A stretch of 54,323 nucleotides of DNA from the NCBI GenBank assembly GCA_017552535.1, contig JAFZPV010000018.1, positions 1-54,323 on the forward strand, in the 5' to 3' direction. This document shows, piece after piece, positions 15,539-23,383 of this stretch; within the stretch, counting starts at the first letter, position 1; each line of letters opens with the position of its first letter. Both the position numbers and the translations under genes were made by a program. Source of the stretch: Clostridia bacterium (GTDB lineage Bacteria; Bacillota; Clostridia; Christensenellales; Aristaeellaceae). The notes under the pieces are model-generated. The model ran no database searches. It saw only the letters and a program-made list of their open reading frames with translations, and was not told the DNA's origin.

Positions 15539-16984
15539 TTACTGGGGACCGGGCTGTTCCATCTGGGCGCGTATGCTTTTGATCGTCCTGAGCAAAAAGA
15601 CGATGCTGGCCGCGAGGGACACCACCTCCGCCACCGGGAAGGAGATCCACACGGCGTCCAGGCCCCACAGGCGGCCAAACAGCCACGCCGCGGGCAGGAG
15701 CACCAGCAGCTGGCGGAAGATGGATACGAGCATGGAGTGGGCGGGATTGCCCACCGCCTGGAACACGGAGCCCACGATGATGCAGAAGCCCGCCACGGGG
15801 AAGGTGGCCGCGATGATGCGCAGGCCCACCCTGCCGATGGAAAGCAGGTCGTCGCTGGCCTGGAACAGCCCCAGCCACACCTCCGGCATGATCTCAAACA
15901 GCAGCATGCCCACGGTCATGATGCTCATGGAAATGGCCACGGCGTATTTTACGGTCTTCCAGAGGCGGTCCGGCTTGCGGGCGCCGTAGTTGTAGGAAAT
16001 AATGGGCACCATGCCGCTGTTCAGGCCGAACACGGGCATGAAGATAAAGGACTGCAGCTTGTAGTATATGCCGAAAAACGCGGTGGCCGTGTCGGTAAAG
16101 GAGATCAGGATCAGGTTCATCAGGTAGTTCATCACCGAGCCCACGCACTGCATGATGATGGAGGGCAGGCCGATCTTGTAGATCTGCTTTACCGTGGGGC
16201 CGTGCCAGCGCATCTTTTTCACGTCCAGGCGCACTTCCTTCACTTTTGCCAGCACGAACACGAGGGCCAGGCCGCCGGCTACGAACTGGCCGGTCACCGT
16301 GGCCACCGCCGCGCCCGTGACCTCCAGGGCGGGAATGCCCAGGCTGTCCACGCCGAAGATGAACACGGGGTCCAGAATGATGTTGGTCACCGCGCCGCAC
16401 ACCTGGCACAGCATGGCCAGGCGGCTGCGGCCCGTGGCCGTGAGCATGCGCTCAAAGGTGGACTGCAGGAAAAAGCCCATGGAGAAGCACAGGCACACCG
16501 TGCAGTAGGAGGTGCCGTAATCGATGATCTTCTGCACGCGGGCTTCTTCGGCAAGACGGGCGGCTTCGTCCGCGATGAGGGCCGCCGCTTTCAGGGACGG
16601 GCCGTTGATGGAACGGAAATAGAATCCGGAAAACACCAGGCCGATCACCGCGAACACCAGGCTGGTGACCACGGACAGGAACACGCCGGTGTTGGCGCTT
16701 CTTTCCGCCTCCAGGGGCTGTTTGGCGCCCAGGTAGCGGCTCAGCATGGCGTTGGTGCCCACCGCCGTGCCGATACCCACGCCGATCATCAGCGTCTGCA
16801 GCGGAAATGCCAGGGATACGGCGTTGAGCGCTTCCTGGCTCAGGCGTGAAACGTACAGGCTGTCCACCACGTTGTACAGGGCCTGCACCAGCATGGAGAT
16901 CATCATGGGCAGGGCTGTGGCCATCAGCAGCGGGCCGATGGCGCGGGTGCCCATCTCGTCCCGTCTGGCATTTTCCTTTTGCAT
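15539..16984 (-). CDS. MATE family efflux transporter
   Basis: The protein has 481 residues and twelve hydrophobic segments in two repeats. MGTRAIGPLLMATALPMMIS and VQALYNVVDSLYVSRLS at the N-terminus are the typical MATE opening; a second repeat begins around KQIYKIGLPSIIMQCVGSV. Family members export cationic drugs or metabolites in exchange for sodium or protons. The open frame reaches 17212, but the ATG at 16984 has a GGAGGAAG site and gives the standard N-terminus. It is a single gene, divergent from the exonuclease fusion and convergent on the ABC importer, with a terminator at 15483-15519. The substrate is unknown. Confidence 0.92.
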   Translation of the reverse strand: MQKENARRDEMGTRAIGPLLMATALPMMISMLVQALYNVVDSLYVSRLSQEALNAVSLAFPLQTLMIGVGIGTAVGTNAMLSRYLGAKQPLEAERSANTGVFLSVVTSLVFAVIGLVFSGFYFRSINGPSLKAAALIADEAARLAEEARVQKIIDYGTSYCTVCLCFSMGFFLQSTFERMLTATGRSRLAMLCQVCGAVTNIILDPVFIFGVDSLGIPALEVTGAAVATVTGQFVAGGLALVFVLAKVKEVRLDVKKMRWHGPTVKQIYKIGLPSIIMQCVGSVMNYLMNLILISFTDTATAFFGIYYKLQSFIFMPVFGLNSGMVPIISYNYGARKPDRLWKTVKYAVAISMSIMTVGMLLFEIMPEVWLGLFQASDDLLSIGRVGLRIIAATFPVAGFCIIVGSVFQAVGNPAHSMLVSIFRQLLVLLPAAWLFGRLWGLDAVWISFPVAEVVSLAASIVFLLRTIKSIRAQMEQPGPQ

Positions 16985-17170
16985 ATCTTCCTCCGGAGCA
17001 AATGATGGCTGTATGATACACCCAAATTGAAATGTCCGTGAGAATAACAGATTAATTATCGCTGACGCAGGCGGTATTTTCCGAAAAACGCCGGGCCGCC
17101 GTGCGCAAATGATAGCGGGCTTTACATTCGGGTGGTATTCTTTTGGCAAACTGCAATATGGGGAGACTGC

Positions 17171-18682
17171 ATGTATTACGCCATCATCGACCTGGAATGG
17201 AACCAGTACCATAATCCGCTGTGGACGCCCGAGAGCCGCTCAGGCGTCATCATGCACGAAGAGATCATACAGATCGGCGCCGTGAAGACCGACGAGAGCA
17301 TGACGCCGGTGGACACCTTCAACCTCTACGTACGCTTGGGCGGCCGCAGGCGCCTGGACCGGTACGTGAAAAAGCTCACCGGCATCGGCGAGAGCCAGAT
17401 CGCCTCGGGTGAGGACTTCCCCGTGGCGGCGGACATGTTCGCCGCGTGGCTGGCGGACGTAGACGCGATCTTTTCCTGGGGGCAGGACGACCGGCGCGTT
17501 TTTCTGAACAACCTGGCCTTCCACTCCCTGAACGCCCCGGCCTGCGCCTGGTACGACGCGCAGCGCATCTACGCCGCCCAGCGCCCCGAGCACGGGCCGC
17601 TGGCCCTGAAGCACGTGGCGGAAGCGGAGGGCGTGCGGGTGAACCTTTCCCTGCACGACGCCATGAACGACGCGGTGCTCACCTCGGTTTGCATGAAGGG
17701 GCTGGACATAGCAAAGGGCATCGAGGAATACGACCACGTGAAGAACCCTCCGGCGCCCGGCATGCTCAGGCCCATCTCCACCGCCAGGACCCACCGCCAC
17801 CCCAGCCAGCAGGCCGCCTGGGAAGAGGCCGTCGCGTCCCTGATGCACTGCCCCAGGTGCATGCAGGCGCTCACCCTGAAGGAAGGCGAAAAAGGCACGC
17901 TGGAGCGCTGGTACAAATACGCCGAATGTCCCGACCACGGCGAGTTCATCCTGCGGGGCGAATTCATGGGCGTAAAATTCAAGACCCTCAAGCTCTCCTT
18001 CTACGAAGCCACGGAGGAAGCCCGGGCGGCGGCTGAAAAAGAGGCTGCGCCCGCGTCCGCGCCCGCCAGAAAGAGAAGCCGCCGGCACAGGGGCGGAAAA
18101 AAGAACAAGGACGCCGTGCAGGCCCTGACCCCGGAGGAGCTTCTGGCCCGGGCGGTGGCCTTCGCCGCGGAAAGCCACAAGGAGCAGCTGCTTCTGCCCG
18201 GCGCGTCCCCCTACATCGTGCATCCCATGGAAGCCTCCTCCATCGCCGCCACCATGACCGACGACAGCGCGGTGCTGGCGGCCGCGGTGCTGCACGACGT
18301 GCCTGCCATGTGCCCCGGCGTGAGCATGGACCAGATGCGTTCCCTCTTCGGCGACCACGTGTGCGGCCTGATCGAATCCGCCCGCGCGGGCAGCGAAGAT
18401 TTGCAGGCGGGCCGCGCCCCGGAGGGGCTTTCCAATGAAGAGCTGATCGTGATGCTCTCCGACGCCCTGTCCTCCCTGCGGGCACTCAGCCGCAACGTGC
18501 GCCTGGCCGGCGACAAATTCTGGGAGGGCATGGCCCCGGAAGCCAGAGCCCAGACGGCGGCGCACTTCAAGGGCTTTCTCAAGGTCTTTTCGCCCCTTAA
18601 GACCGGCGCTGCTTTCCAGGAGTTCAAACGCCTGATCAGCGCGACCTTCGCAGCCAAAGCCGAAGACAAAAAGGCAAAGTAA
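17171..18682 (+). CDS. Fusion protein: DEDDh exonuclease + zinc ribbon + RelA/SpoT-like HD domain
   Basis: A 503-residue protein in three parts. Residues 1-180 are a DnaQ/RNase T-like 3'-5' exonuclease: YAIIDLEWNQY carries the DxE pair, FSWGQDDRRVF the middle Asp and LHDAMNDAVLT the His-x4-Asp end. Residues 220-260 contain C227xxC230 and C253xxH256, a probable zinc site. After a basic linker (RKRSRRHRGGKKNK), residues 325-490 resemble the hydrolase domain of RelA/SpoT: H336, SPYIVHPMEA and LHDVPAM. The HDxxED motif is changed to HDVPAM (375-380), so H375 and D376 remain but the Glu-Asp pair needed for (p)ppGpp hydrolysis is missing. The start at 17171 follows GGGGAGA. Function is unknown; nucleotide-controlled RNA or DNA trimming is one idea. 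Confidence 0.8.
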   Translation: MYYAIIDLEWNQYHNPLWTPESRSGVIMHEEIIQIGAVKTDESMTPVDTFNLYVRLGGRRRLDRYVKKLTGIGESQIASGEDFPVAADMFAAWLADVDAIFSWGQDDRRVFLNNLAFHSLNAPACAWYDAQRIYAAQRPEHGPLALKHVAEAEGVRVNLSLHDAMNDAVLTSVCMKGLDIAKGIEEYDHVKNPPAPGMLRPISTARTHRHPSQQAAWEEAVASLMHCPRCMQALTLKEGEKGTLERWYKYAECPDHGEFILRGEFMGVKFKTLKLSFYEATEEARAAAEKEAAPASAPARKRSRRHRGGKKNKDAVQALTPEELLARAVAFAAESHKEQLLLPGASPYIVHPMEASSIAATMTDDSAVLAAAVLHDVPAMCPGVSMDQMRSLFGDHVCGLIESARAGSEDLQAGRAPEGLSNEELIVMLSDALSSLRALSRNVRLAGDKFWEGMAPEARAQTAAHFKGFLKVFSPLKTGAAFQEFKRLISATFAAKAEDKKAK

Positions 18683-18692
18683 ACACCTGACA

Positions 18693-18737
18693 AAGCAGGC
18701 GGCTCCCCTCGTTTTCCGTGAGGGGAGCCGCCTGCTT
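18693..18737. terminator. Long hairpin between converging transcription units
   Basis: A perfect 18-bp stem, AAGCAGGCGGCTCCCCTC with its complement, around the loop GTTTTCCGT, 10 bp after the exonuclease-fusion stop. T runs are weak on both sides (CTTATT on plus, CTTTGTC on minus), so it may act bidirectionally for this gene and for the helD-ridA operon. Confidence 0.7.
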
Positions 18738-18905
18738 ATTCCTGGAAATCCAGGGATCTGTGTAAAACCGACACCTCATCCGAGCCGCTGCGCGGCTCAC
18801 CCTCTCCTCAAGGCGAAGGCAAATAAGGCTTCCCCTTCGAGGGGAAGCTCCGCCGGAGGCGGTGATGAGGTGGGGACAAACATTCTCTGACTTTCCGTGA
18901 AAAAT
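18738..18905. mobile_element. MITE-like hairpin-rich repeat, copy 2 (inverted relative to copy 1)
   Basis: The core 18772-18872 runs from CACCTCATC to GATGAGGTG and holds the same four hairpins as 12345-12444 in reverse order (GAGCCGC-TGC-GCGGCTC, a decayed CCTCTCCTCAAGGCGAAGG, GCTTCCCCT-TCG-AGGGGAAGC, CCGCC-GGAGGCGG). Flanks are also related: GTGTAAAACCG on the left matches CGGTTTACGC of copy 1 reversed, and CTTTCCGTGAAAA recurs on the right. It lies downstream of ridA, between convergent genes. Outer boundaries are approximate. Confidence 0.75.
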
Positions 18906-18923
18906 GGATTAGTCTGTACAGCC

Positions 18924-19298
18924 TCAGCCGATCTCCGCCGTTGCTTCGATCTCCACCAGCGCGCCTTTGGGCAGGGCGGCGACCTCCACGCAGCTGCGCG
19001 CGGGGCAGGACGCAAAAAAACCGGCGTAGACCTGGTTGAAGGCGGCAAAGTCGCCCATGCTCTTTAAGAAGCAGGTGGTCTTTACTACCCTGTTCAGCGA
19101 GCTTCCCGCTTCTTCCAGCACGAAAGCGAGGTTGGAAATGGCCTGCCTGGCCTGTTCTTCGATGCCGCCGGGCACCAGAAGGCCGGTGGAGGGGTCGAGG
19201 GGAATCTGCCCGGAGGTGAAAACGAGCTTTCCGGATACGATCGCCTGGGAATAGGGCCCGATCGCGGCGGGGGCTTTGTCGGTATGGATCGGCTGCAT
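18924..19298 (-). CDS. ridA: RidA family enamine/imine deaminase
   Basis: This 124-residue protein of the RidA/YjgF/YER057c family hydrolyses reactive 2-aminoacrylate and related enamines formed by PLP enzymes. It shows the whole family pattern: IGPYSQAI, LVFTSGQIPLDP, QARQAISNLAFVLEEAGSSL, VVKTTCFLKSM and PARSCVEVAALPKGALVEIEA with the Arg that binds the substrate carboxylate. The ATG at 19298 has a GGAGGAGC site, and upstream in-frame sequence is only the rmuC 3' end in another frame. It is the last gene of the minus-strand run beginning with helD, 43 bp after rmuC. Confidence 0.95.
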   Translation of the reverse strand: MQPIHTDKAPAAIGPYSQAIVSGKLVFTSGQIPLDPSTGLLVPGGIEEQARQAISNLAFVLEEAGSSLNRVVKTTCFLKSMGDFAAFNQVYAGFFASCPARSCVEVAALPKGALVEIEATAEIG

Positions 19299-19341
19299 GA
19301 TGCTCCTCCTTTTGCATATGGGGCCTGCGCGCAGGGCAGGG

Positions 19342-20553
19342 CTACGGCTGCTGTTCCGGCGCGTCCTTCGCCCCGACCTCGTCCCGAAGCTGCTCCATGG
19401 CGCCCAGCTTTTTGTTGAGGGCGCGGGTGCGGGCGCCCACGCCGTCCAGTTCGCCCGCTGCCTGCTCCAGCCGCAGGCGGGCTTTGTCGATGATGTCCCC
19501 GAAGGCGTCAAATTCCTTGCGCACGCCGGAGAGCATGTCCATGATCTCGCCGGAGCGCTTTTCCACCGCCAGGGTGCGGAAGCCCATCTGCAGACAGCTC
19601 AGAAGCGCGCTTAAGTTGGCCGGGCCTGCCGGCAGCACGCGGAAGCGCTGCAGCATGGCTTCGGTGAGGCCGGGCGAAGTGAGCGCCTCGGCGTAAAGCC
19701 CCTCCGTTGGCAGGAACATCAGCGCGAAATCCGTGGTGACGGGCGGGTCGATATATTTGGAGGATATGCGTTTGGCTTCCTCCATCAGGGCGTTTTCCAG
19801 GGCCTTTTTGCTTTTGCGCTCTTCCTCCGCGTCGCCCTTCTCCCGGGCCGAGAGCAGCCGCGCGTGGGCCTCCATGGGAAATTTGCTGTCTATGGGCAGA
19901 AGCACCGGCGCGTCCTGGTCCCGCCCCGGCATGCACACGGCGAATTCCACCCGCTCCTGGCTGCCCCGCTTGACGCAGGCGTTTTCCAGCCACGCGGAGC
20001 GGGGAAGGTCCTGCTCCAGAAGCGCGCGCAGCCGCACTTCGCCCCACACGCCGCGGGTCTTCACGCCGGAGAGCACGCGCTTTAAGTCGCCCACGTCTTG
20101 GGCCAGGGCCTGCATCTCGCCAAGGCCCTTGTACACGCTTTCCAATTGGCCGCTCACCAGGCGGAAGCTCTCGCCCAGGCGGTTTTCCAGCGCCTCGTTC
20201 ACGTCGCGACCCAGGCGGGAGGCGATGGCGTCCAGCCGGCGGTCGGAGGCCTGCTGCATGCCGCTCAGCTGCTCGCTGATCTCCCGGCGCATGCGCTCCT
20301 GCCGCGCTTCCATGCTGTCGGACACCCGGCTCAAGGTGTCCGCCGCGCCGCTCACGGCCTGGCTCATGCCCTTCACTCCGCCGTAGAGCCGGCCTTCCGT
20401 GACGGAAAGCTTTTTGTCCAGGCGGCTGAGCATGGTGCCGGTCCTGAGCTGCTGGGCCCTGAGCGCCTTTAAGGCGATCCTGCCCAGGATGATAAAACCG
20501 ACCGCCACGGCGATCACCGCCGCCCAGCCGGGATGGGAATCGACAAACGACAT
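19342..20553 (-). CDS. rmuC: DNA recombination protein RmuC
   Basis: A 403-residue RmuC-family protein: an N-terminal membrane anchor (about residues 10-28), a long coiled coil (residues 30-150) and a C-terminal PD-(D/E)XK nuclease-like domain with GVWGEVRLRALLEQ, LPIDSKFPMEAH and FALMFLPTEGLYAEAL. RmuC proteins limit DNA inversions at short inverted repeats in Escherichia coli, by unknown chemistry. This is of interest in a genome with many inverted repeats. It starts 30 bp after the upstream FAD gene, with GGAG before the ATG. Confidence 0.93.
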   Translation of the reverse strand: MSFVDSHPGWAAVIAVAVGFIILGRIALKALRAQQLRTGTMLSRLDKKLSVTEGRLYGGVKGMSQAVSGAADTLSRVSDSMEARQERMRREISEQLSGMQQASDRRLDAIASRLGRDVNEALENRLGESFRLVSGQLESVYKGLGEMQALAQDVGDLKRVLSGVKTRGVWGEVRLRALLEQDLPRSAWLENACVKRGSQERVEFAVCMPGRDQDAPVLLPIDSKFPMEAHARLLSAREKGDAEEERKSKKALENALMEEAKRISSKYIDPPVTTDFALMFLPTEGLYAEALTSPGLTEAMLQRFRVLPAGPANLSALLSCLQMGFRTLAVEKRSGEIMDMLSGVRKEFDAFGDIIDKARLRLEQAAGELDGVGARTRALNKKLGAMEQLRDEVGAKDAPEQQP

Positions 20554-20583
20554 GCTATATCTCCATATATCTGTGTATGCGCT

Positions 20584-22164
20584 TCAGGCCCCGTTTTCCC
20601 AGGCAAAGCGCTGGGCCACCCGTATGCCGTCCAGGGCGGCGGAACTGATGCCACCGGCGTAGCCCGCGCCTTCGCCGGCAGGGTACAGGCCCAAAATGGA
20701 GCTCATCAGGCTGTCCGGGTCCCGCAGGATGCGCACGGGGGAGGAGGAGCGCGTCTCTACGCCCGTAAACACGGCGTCCGGACTGGCGAAGCCGCGTATG
20801 CGCCTGTCAAATTCGGGTATCGCGGCCCTCAGATCCCGCACGGCGAAATCCGGAAGGCAGAGGCTGAGATCCGTCCAGGCAACGCCGGGCAGGTAGGAAG
20901 GCAGCACGCCGCCCGCCTGTGTGCTCTTTGTGCCCTGCATAAAATCACCCAGCAGCTGGGCGGGCGCTTTATAGCTGCCTCCGCCCAGTTCGAAGGCGGC
21001 CCTTTCCCAGCGGCGCTGGAATTCCACGCCCGCCAGCACGCCGCCGTCGGGCGGAAAGTCGTCCGTCCTCACGTCCACCAGCAGGGCGCTGTTGCAGTTT
21101 TCGCCGTCACGCAGAAATACGCTCATGCCGTTGGTCACCACGCCGCCCTTTTCACTGGCGGCGGCAATCACCTGGCCGCCGGGGCACATGCAGAAACTGT
21201 ATACTCCGCGGCCTGAAGGCGCGCGTGCGCTCAGCTTGTAGTCGGCCCGGCCCAGGGCGGGATGGGCGGAAAAACGCCCGTACTGCGCCCTGTCGAGCCA
21301 GTCCTGCCTGTGCTCCAGCCGCGCGCCGACGGAAAAGGGCTTGCGCTCCATGTTCACGCCTTCGTCCTTCAGCATGTAAAAGGTGTCCCGGGCGCTGTGC
21401 CCCACGGCCAGGATCACGCCGCAGGTCTCCATGACGCCCCGGTTTGTAACGGCGGCGCGCACGCGCCCGCCTTCCGTGATGAGCCCGGTCAGACACGTTT
21501 CAAACCGCACGTCCCCGCCCAGGCGGATGATCTCCTGCCGTATGCCGGAAACGGCCTTGCCCAGCCGGTCCGTGCCCACGTGGGGCTTGGCTTCGTACAG
21601 GATCTCTTCGGGCGCGCCGAATTCATGCAGGGTCTCAAGCACCCAGCTCAGGCGCGCGTCCTTTACGCCCGTGTTCAGCTTGCCGTCGGAAAACGCGCCC
21701 GCGCCGCCTTCGCCGAACTGCACGTTGCTGTTTTCGTCGATCCCGCCCCCCGCAAAGAAAGCGGAAACGTCATTTTTTCGCTCCTCCACGCGTTTTCCCC
21801 GCTCCAGCACCACGGGCCTGAGCCCGCGCTTTGCCAGCGTCAGGGCGGCAAACAGGCCGCAGGGGCCCAGGCCCACCACCACCGGCGGATGCCGGGGCGG
21901 ACAGGCGCACACCGGCTCCGTCCAGGGAACGGGCGCGGGCGCTTCGGCGGCGTTTTTGGGAAGGAACGCAGGCGGCCTTTTCGTCTGTGCGTCCAACGTG
22001 ACGATGATATGGATGCTGCCCTTGTCCCGGGCGTCCACGCTGCGCTTTACCAGGCGGACGGACAGGATGTTTCTGACGTCTGTCTTCAGCGCCTTTGCGG
22101 CTGCGTTTTCAAGCGGCGAAAGCGCTTCGTCCGGGGTCAGGCGCAGGGATTGTATGCGGATCAC
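20584..22164 (-). CDS. NAD(P)/FAD-dependent dehydrogenase (COG2509 type)
   Basis: This 526-residue flavoprotein belongs to the uncharacterised FAD-dependent dehydrogenases. After an N-terminal alpha/beta domain of about 95 residues (LSVRLVKRSVDARDKGSIHI) comes the FAD-binding VVVGLGPCGLFAALTLAKRG with the GxGxxG motif and VVLERG, then GEGGAGAFSDGKLNTG, VILAVGHSARDTFYML, FSVGARLEH and a C-terminal LYPAGEGAGYAGGISSAALDG. The substrate is unknown. The GTG at 22164 is chosen because it overlaps the stop of the upstream gene (GTGA) and has an AAGGCGG site. It may work with the flavoprotein encoded just before it. Confidence 0.88.
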   Translation of the reverse strand: MIRIQSLRLTPDEALSPLENAAAKALKTDVRNILSVRLVKRSVDARDKGSIHIIVTLDAQTKRPPAFLPKNAAEAPAPVPWTEPVCACPPRHPPVVVGLGPCGLFAALTLAKRGLRPVVLERGKRVEERKNDVSAFFAGGGIDENSNVQFGEGGAGAFSDGKLNTGVKDARLSWVLETLHEFGAPEEILYEAKPHVGTDRLGKAVSGIRQEIIRLGGDVRFETCLTGLITEGGRVRAAVTNRGVMETCGVILAVGHSARDTFYMLKDEGVNMERKPFSVGARLEHRQDWLDRAQYGRFSAHPALGRADYKLSARAPSGRGVYSFCMCPGGQVIAAASEKGGVVTNGMSVFLRDGENCNSALLVDVRTDDFPPDGGVLAGVEFQRRWERAAFELGGGSYKAPAQLLGDFMQGTKSTQAGGVLPSYLPGVAWTDLSLCLPDFAVRDLRAAIPEFDRRIRGFASPDAVFTGVETRSSSPVRILRDPDSLMSSILGLYPAGEGAGYAGGISSAALDGIRVAQRFAWENGA

Positions 22165-23378
22165 AGCGATTCGGCCGCCTTTCTGCCCGCCAGCATGCCG
22201 CTGGCCCAGGTCCATTCCAGATTGAACCCGCCGCAGGGACCGGCAACGTCAAGCATCTCGCCGCAGGCGTACAGCCCCGGCACCAGGCGGGAGCCCATGG
22301 TGCCGGCGTCAAAGCCGTCGGTGCGCGCGCCGCCCAGCATCACCTGCGCCTGCGCCATTCCGCCGGTGCCCGTGACGGGGATGCGCCAGGCGGACAGCTC
22401 CTCCGCCAGGCGGCTGAGCTGAGAAGCGGAAAGATCCTTTGCACATAAAGCCGGGCTGATGCCTGCGCGGCGCAGGGCCGCCAGGGCGATCATGCGGTTC
22501 ACCTCTCCTGTGAGCAGTTCCCCGCAGCTGCGGCTTGGAAAGGCGCTTTGCCGTTTTTGAAGGATGCAGCGCGCGTCTCCCGGAAGCGGGGAAAGCTTCA
22601 GCACGGGGGTTTTGCCGGCTTTAAGAAGGGGCGCGGCAAAAAGGGACAGCTGCATTGCGGCGATGCCGCTTACGCCGTCTTCCTGAAACAGGCATTCGCC
22701 CGTCTCCCGCGCCAGCTCCCTGTCGCCGTCCAGAAGGGAGAAGCTGCCTTTCAGGCGGATGCCTTTCAGGCCCTTCACCTGTTCCTTATGGGTCTTCAGG
22801 CATACCAGGCCCGGCAGGATATCCGTGAACCGGTGGCCGAGGGGCCCGAGCAATGTGCGGAAGCTGTCGTTTTCCCCAAGCCCCTTGCCCGCCAGGCCGC
22901 CGGTAGCGAGGATCACGCGGCGGGCTTTGATCTCGCCTGAGCTGCTGCTTATCAGAAAACCGTCCTTTGCGGGGCGCACGCTTCTGACCTCGCAGCCGCA
23001 CATCTCCGTTACGCCTTTTTCCGCCAGGGCTAGGCGGAGCACGTCCAGAACGGAGGACGCCTGGTTGGTGGCGGGATACACGCGGCCCTCTTCTTCCTCT
23101 GTCAGGGCAAGGCCGAGGCCGGCCCAGAAGTCTTTGTACTTCTGAATGTAGGCCTCCAGCGCGGGCGCAATAAAGCCCGCGTCGCCCAGGTAGCGCGCGG
23201 GGGCAGATGCAAGGTTCATCAGATTGCAGCGGCCGTTGCCGGTAGCCAGAAGCTTTTTGCCGGTGCGGCTCAGCTTTTCCGCCACACATACGGCAAGGCC
23301 GGGCCTTGCCGTCTTGGCGCTGACGGCGGCGGCAAGGCCTGAGGCCCCGCCGCCCACGATGAGGATATCGGTATGCAT
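22161..23378 (-). CDS. NAD(P)/FAD-dependent oxidoreductase, HI0933/YhiN (BaiN-like) family
   Basis: The 405-residue protein begins with the dinucleotide motif DILIVGGGASGLAAAVSA and carries the HI0933-family signatures KLLATGNGRCNL, VILATGGLAGKGLG and the C-terminal GLYACGEMLDVAGPCGGFNLEW. Family members have been described as flavoproteins, one being the 3-dehydro bile acid reductase BaiN; whether this one reduces bile acids is open. The ATG at 23378 is five bases after the helD stop and lacks a clear ribosome binding site, suggesting coupled translation. Confidence 0.88.
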   Translation of the reverse strand: MHTDILIVGGGASGLAAAVSAKTARPGLAVCVAEKLSRTGKKLLATGNGRCNLMNLASAPARYLGDAGFIAPALEAYIQKYKDFWAGLGLALTEEEEGRVYPATNQASSVLDVLRLALAEKGVTEMCGCEVRSVRPAKDGFLISSSSGEIKARRVILATGGLAGKGLGENDSFRTLLGPLGHRFTDILPGLVCLKTHKEQVKGLKGIRLKGSFSLLDGDRELARETGECLFQEDGVSGIAAMQLSLFAAPLLKAGKTPVLKLSPLPGDARCILQKRQSAFPSRSCGELLTGEVNRMIALAALRRAGISPALCAKDLSASQLSRLAEELSAWRIPVTGTGGMAQAQVMLGGARTDGFDAGTMGSRLVPGLYACGEMLDVAGPCGGFNLEWTWASGMLAGRKAAESL

Positions 23379-23383
23379 GATGT

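Noticed and set aside
16985-17170. Divergent promoters between the MATE and exonuclease-fusion genes
   Set aside because: Several AT-rich hexamers exist, but none combines a fair -10 with a -35 at 16-18 bp, so no site was called. Nothing else is seen in this 186-bp gap.
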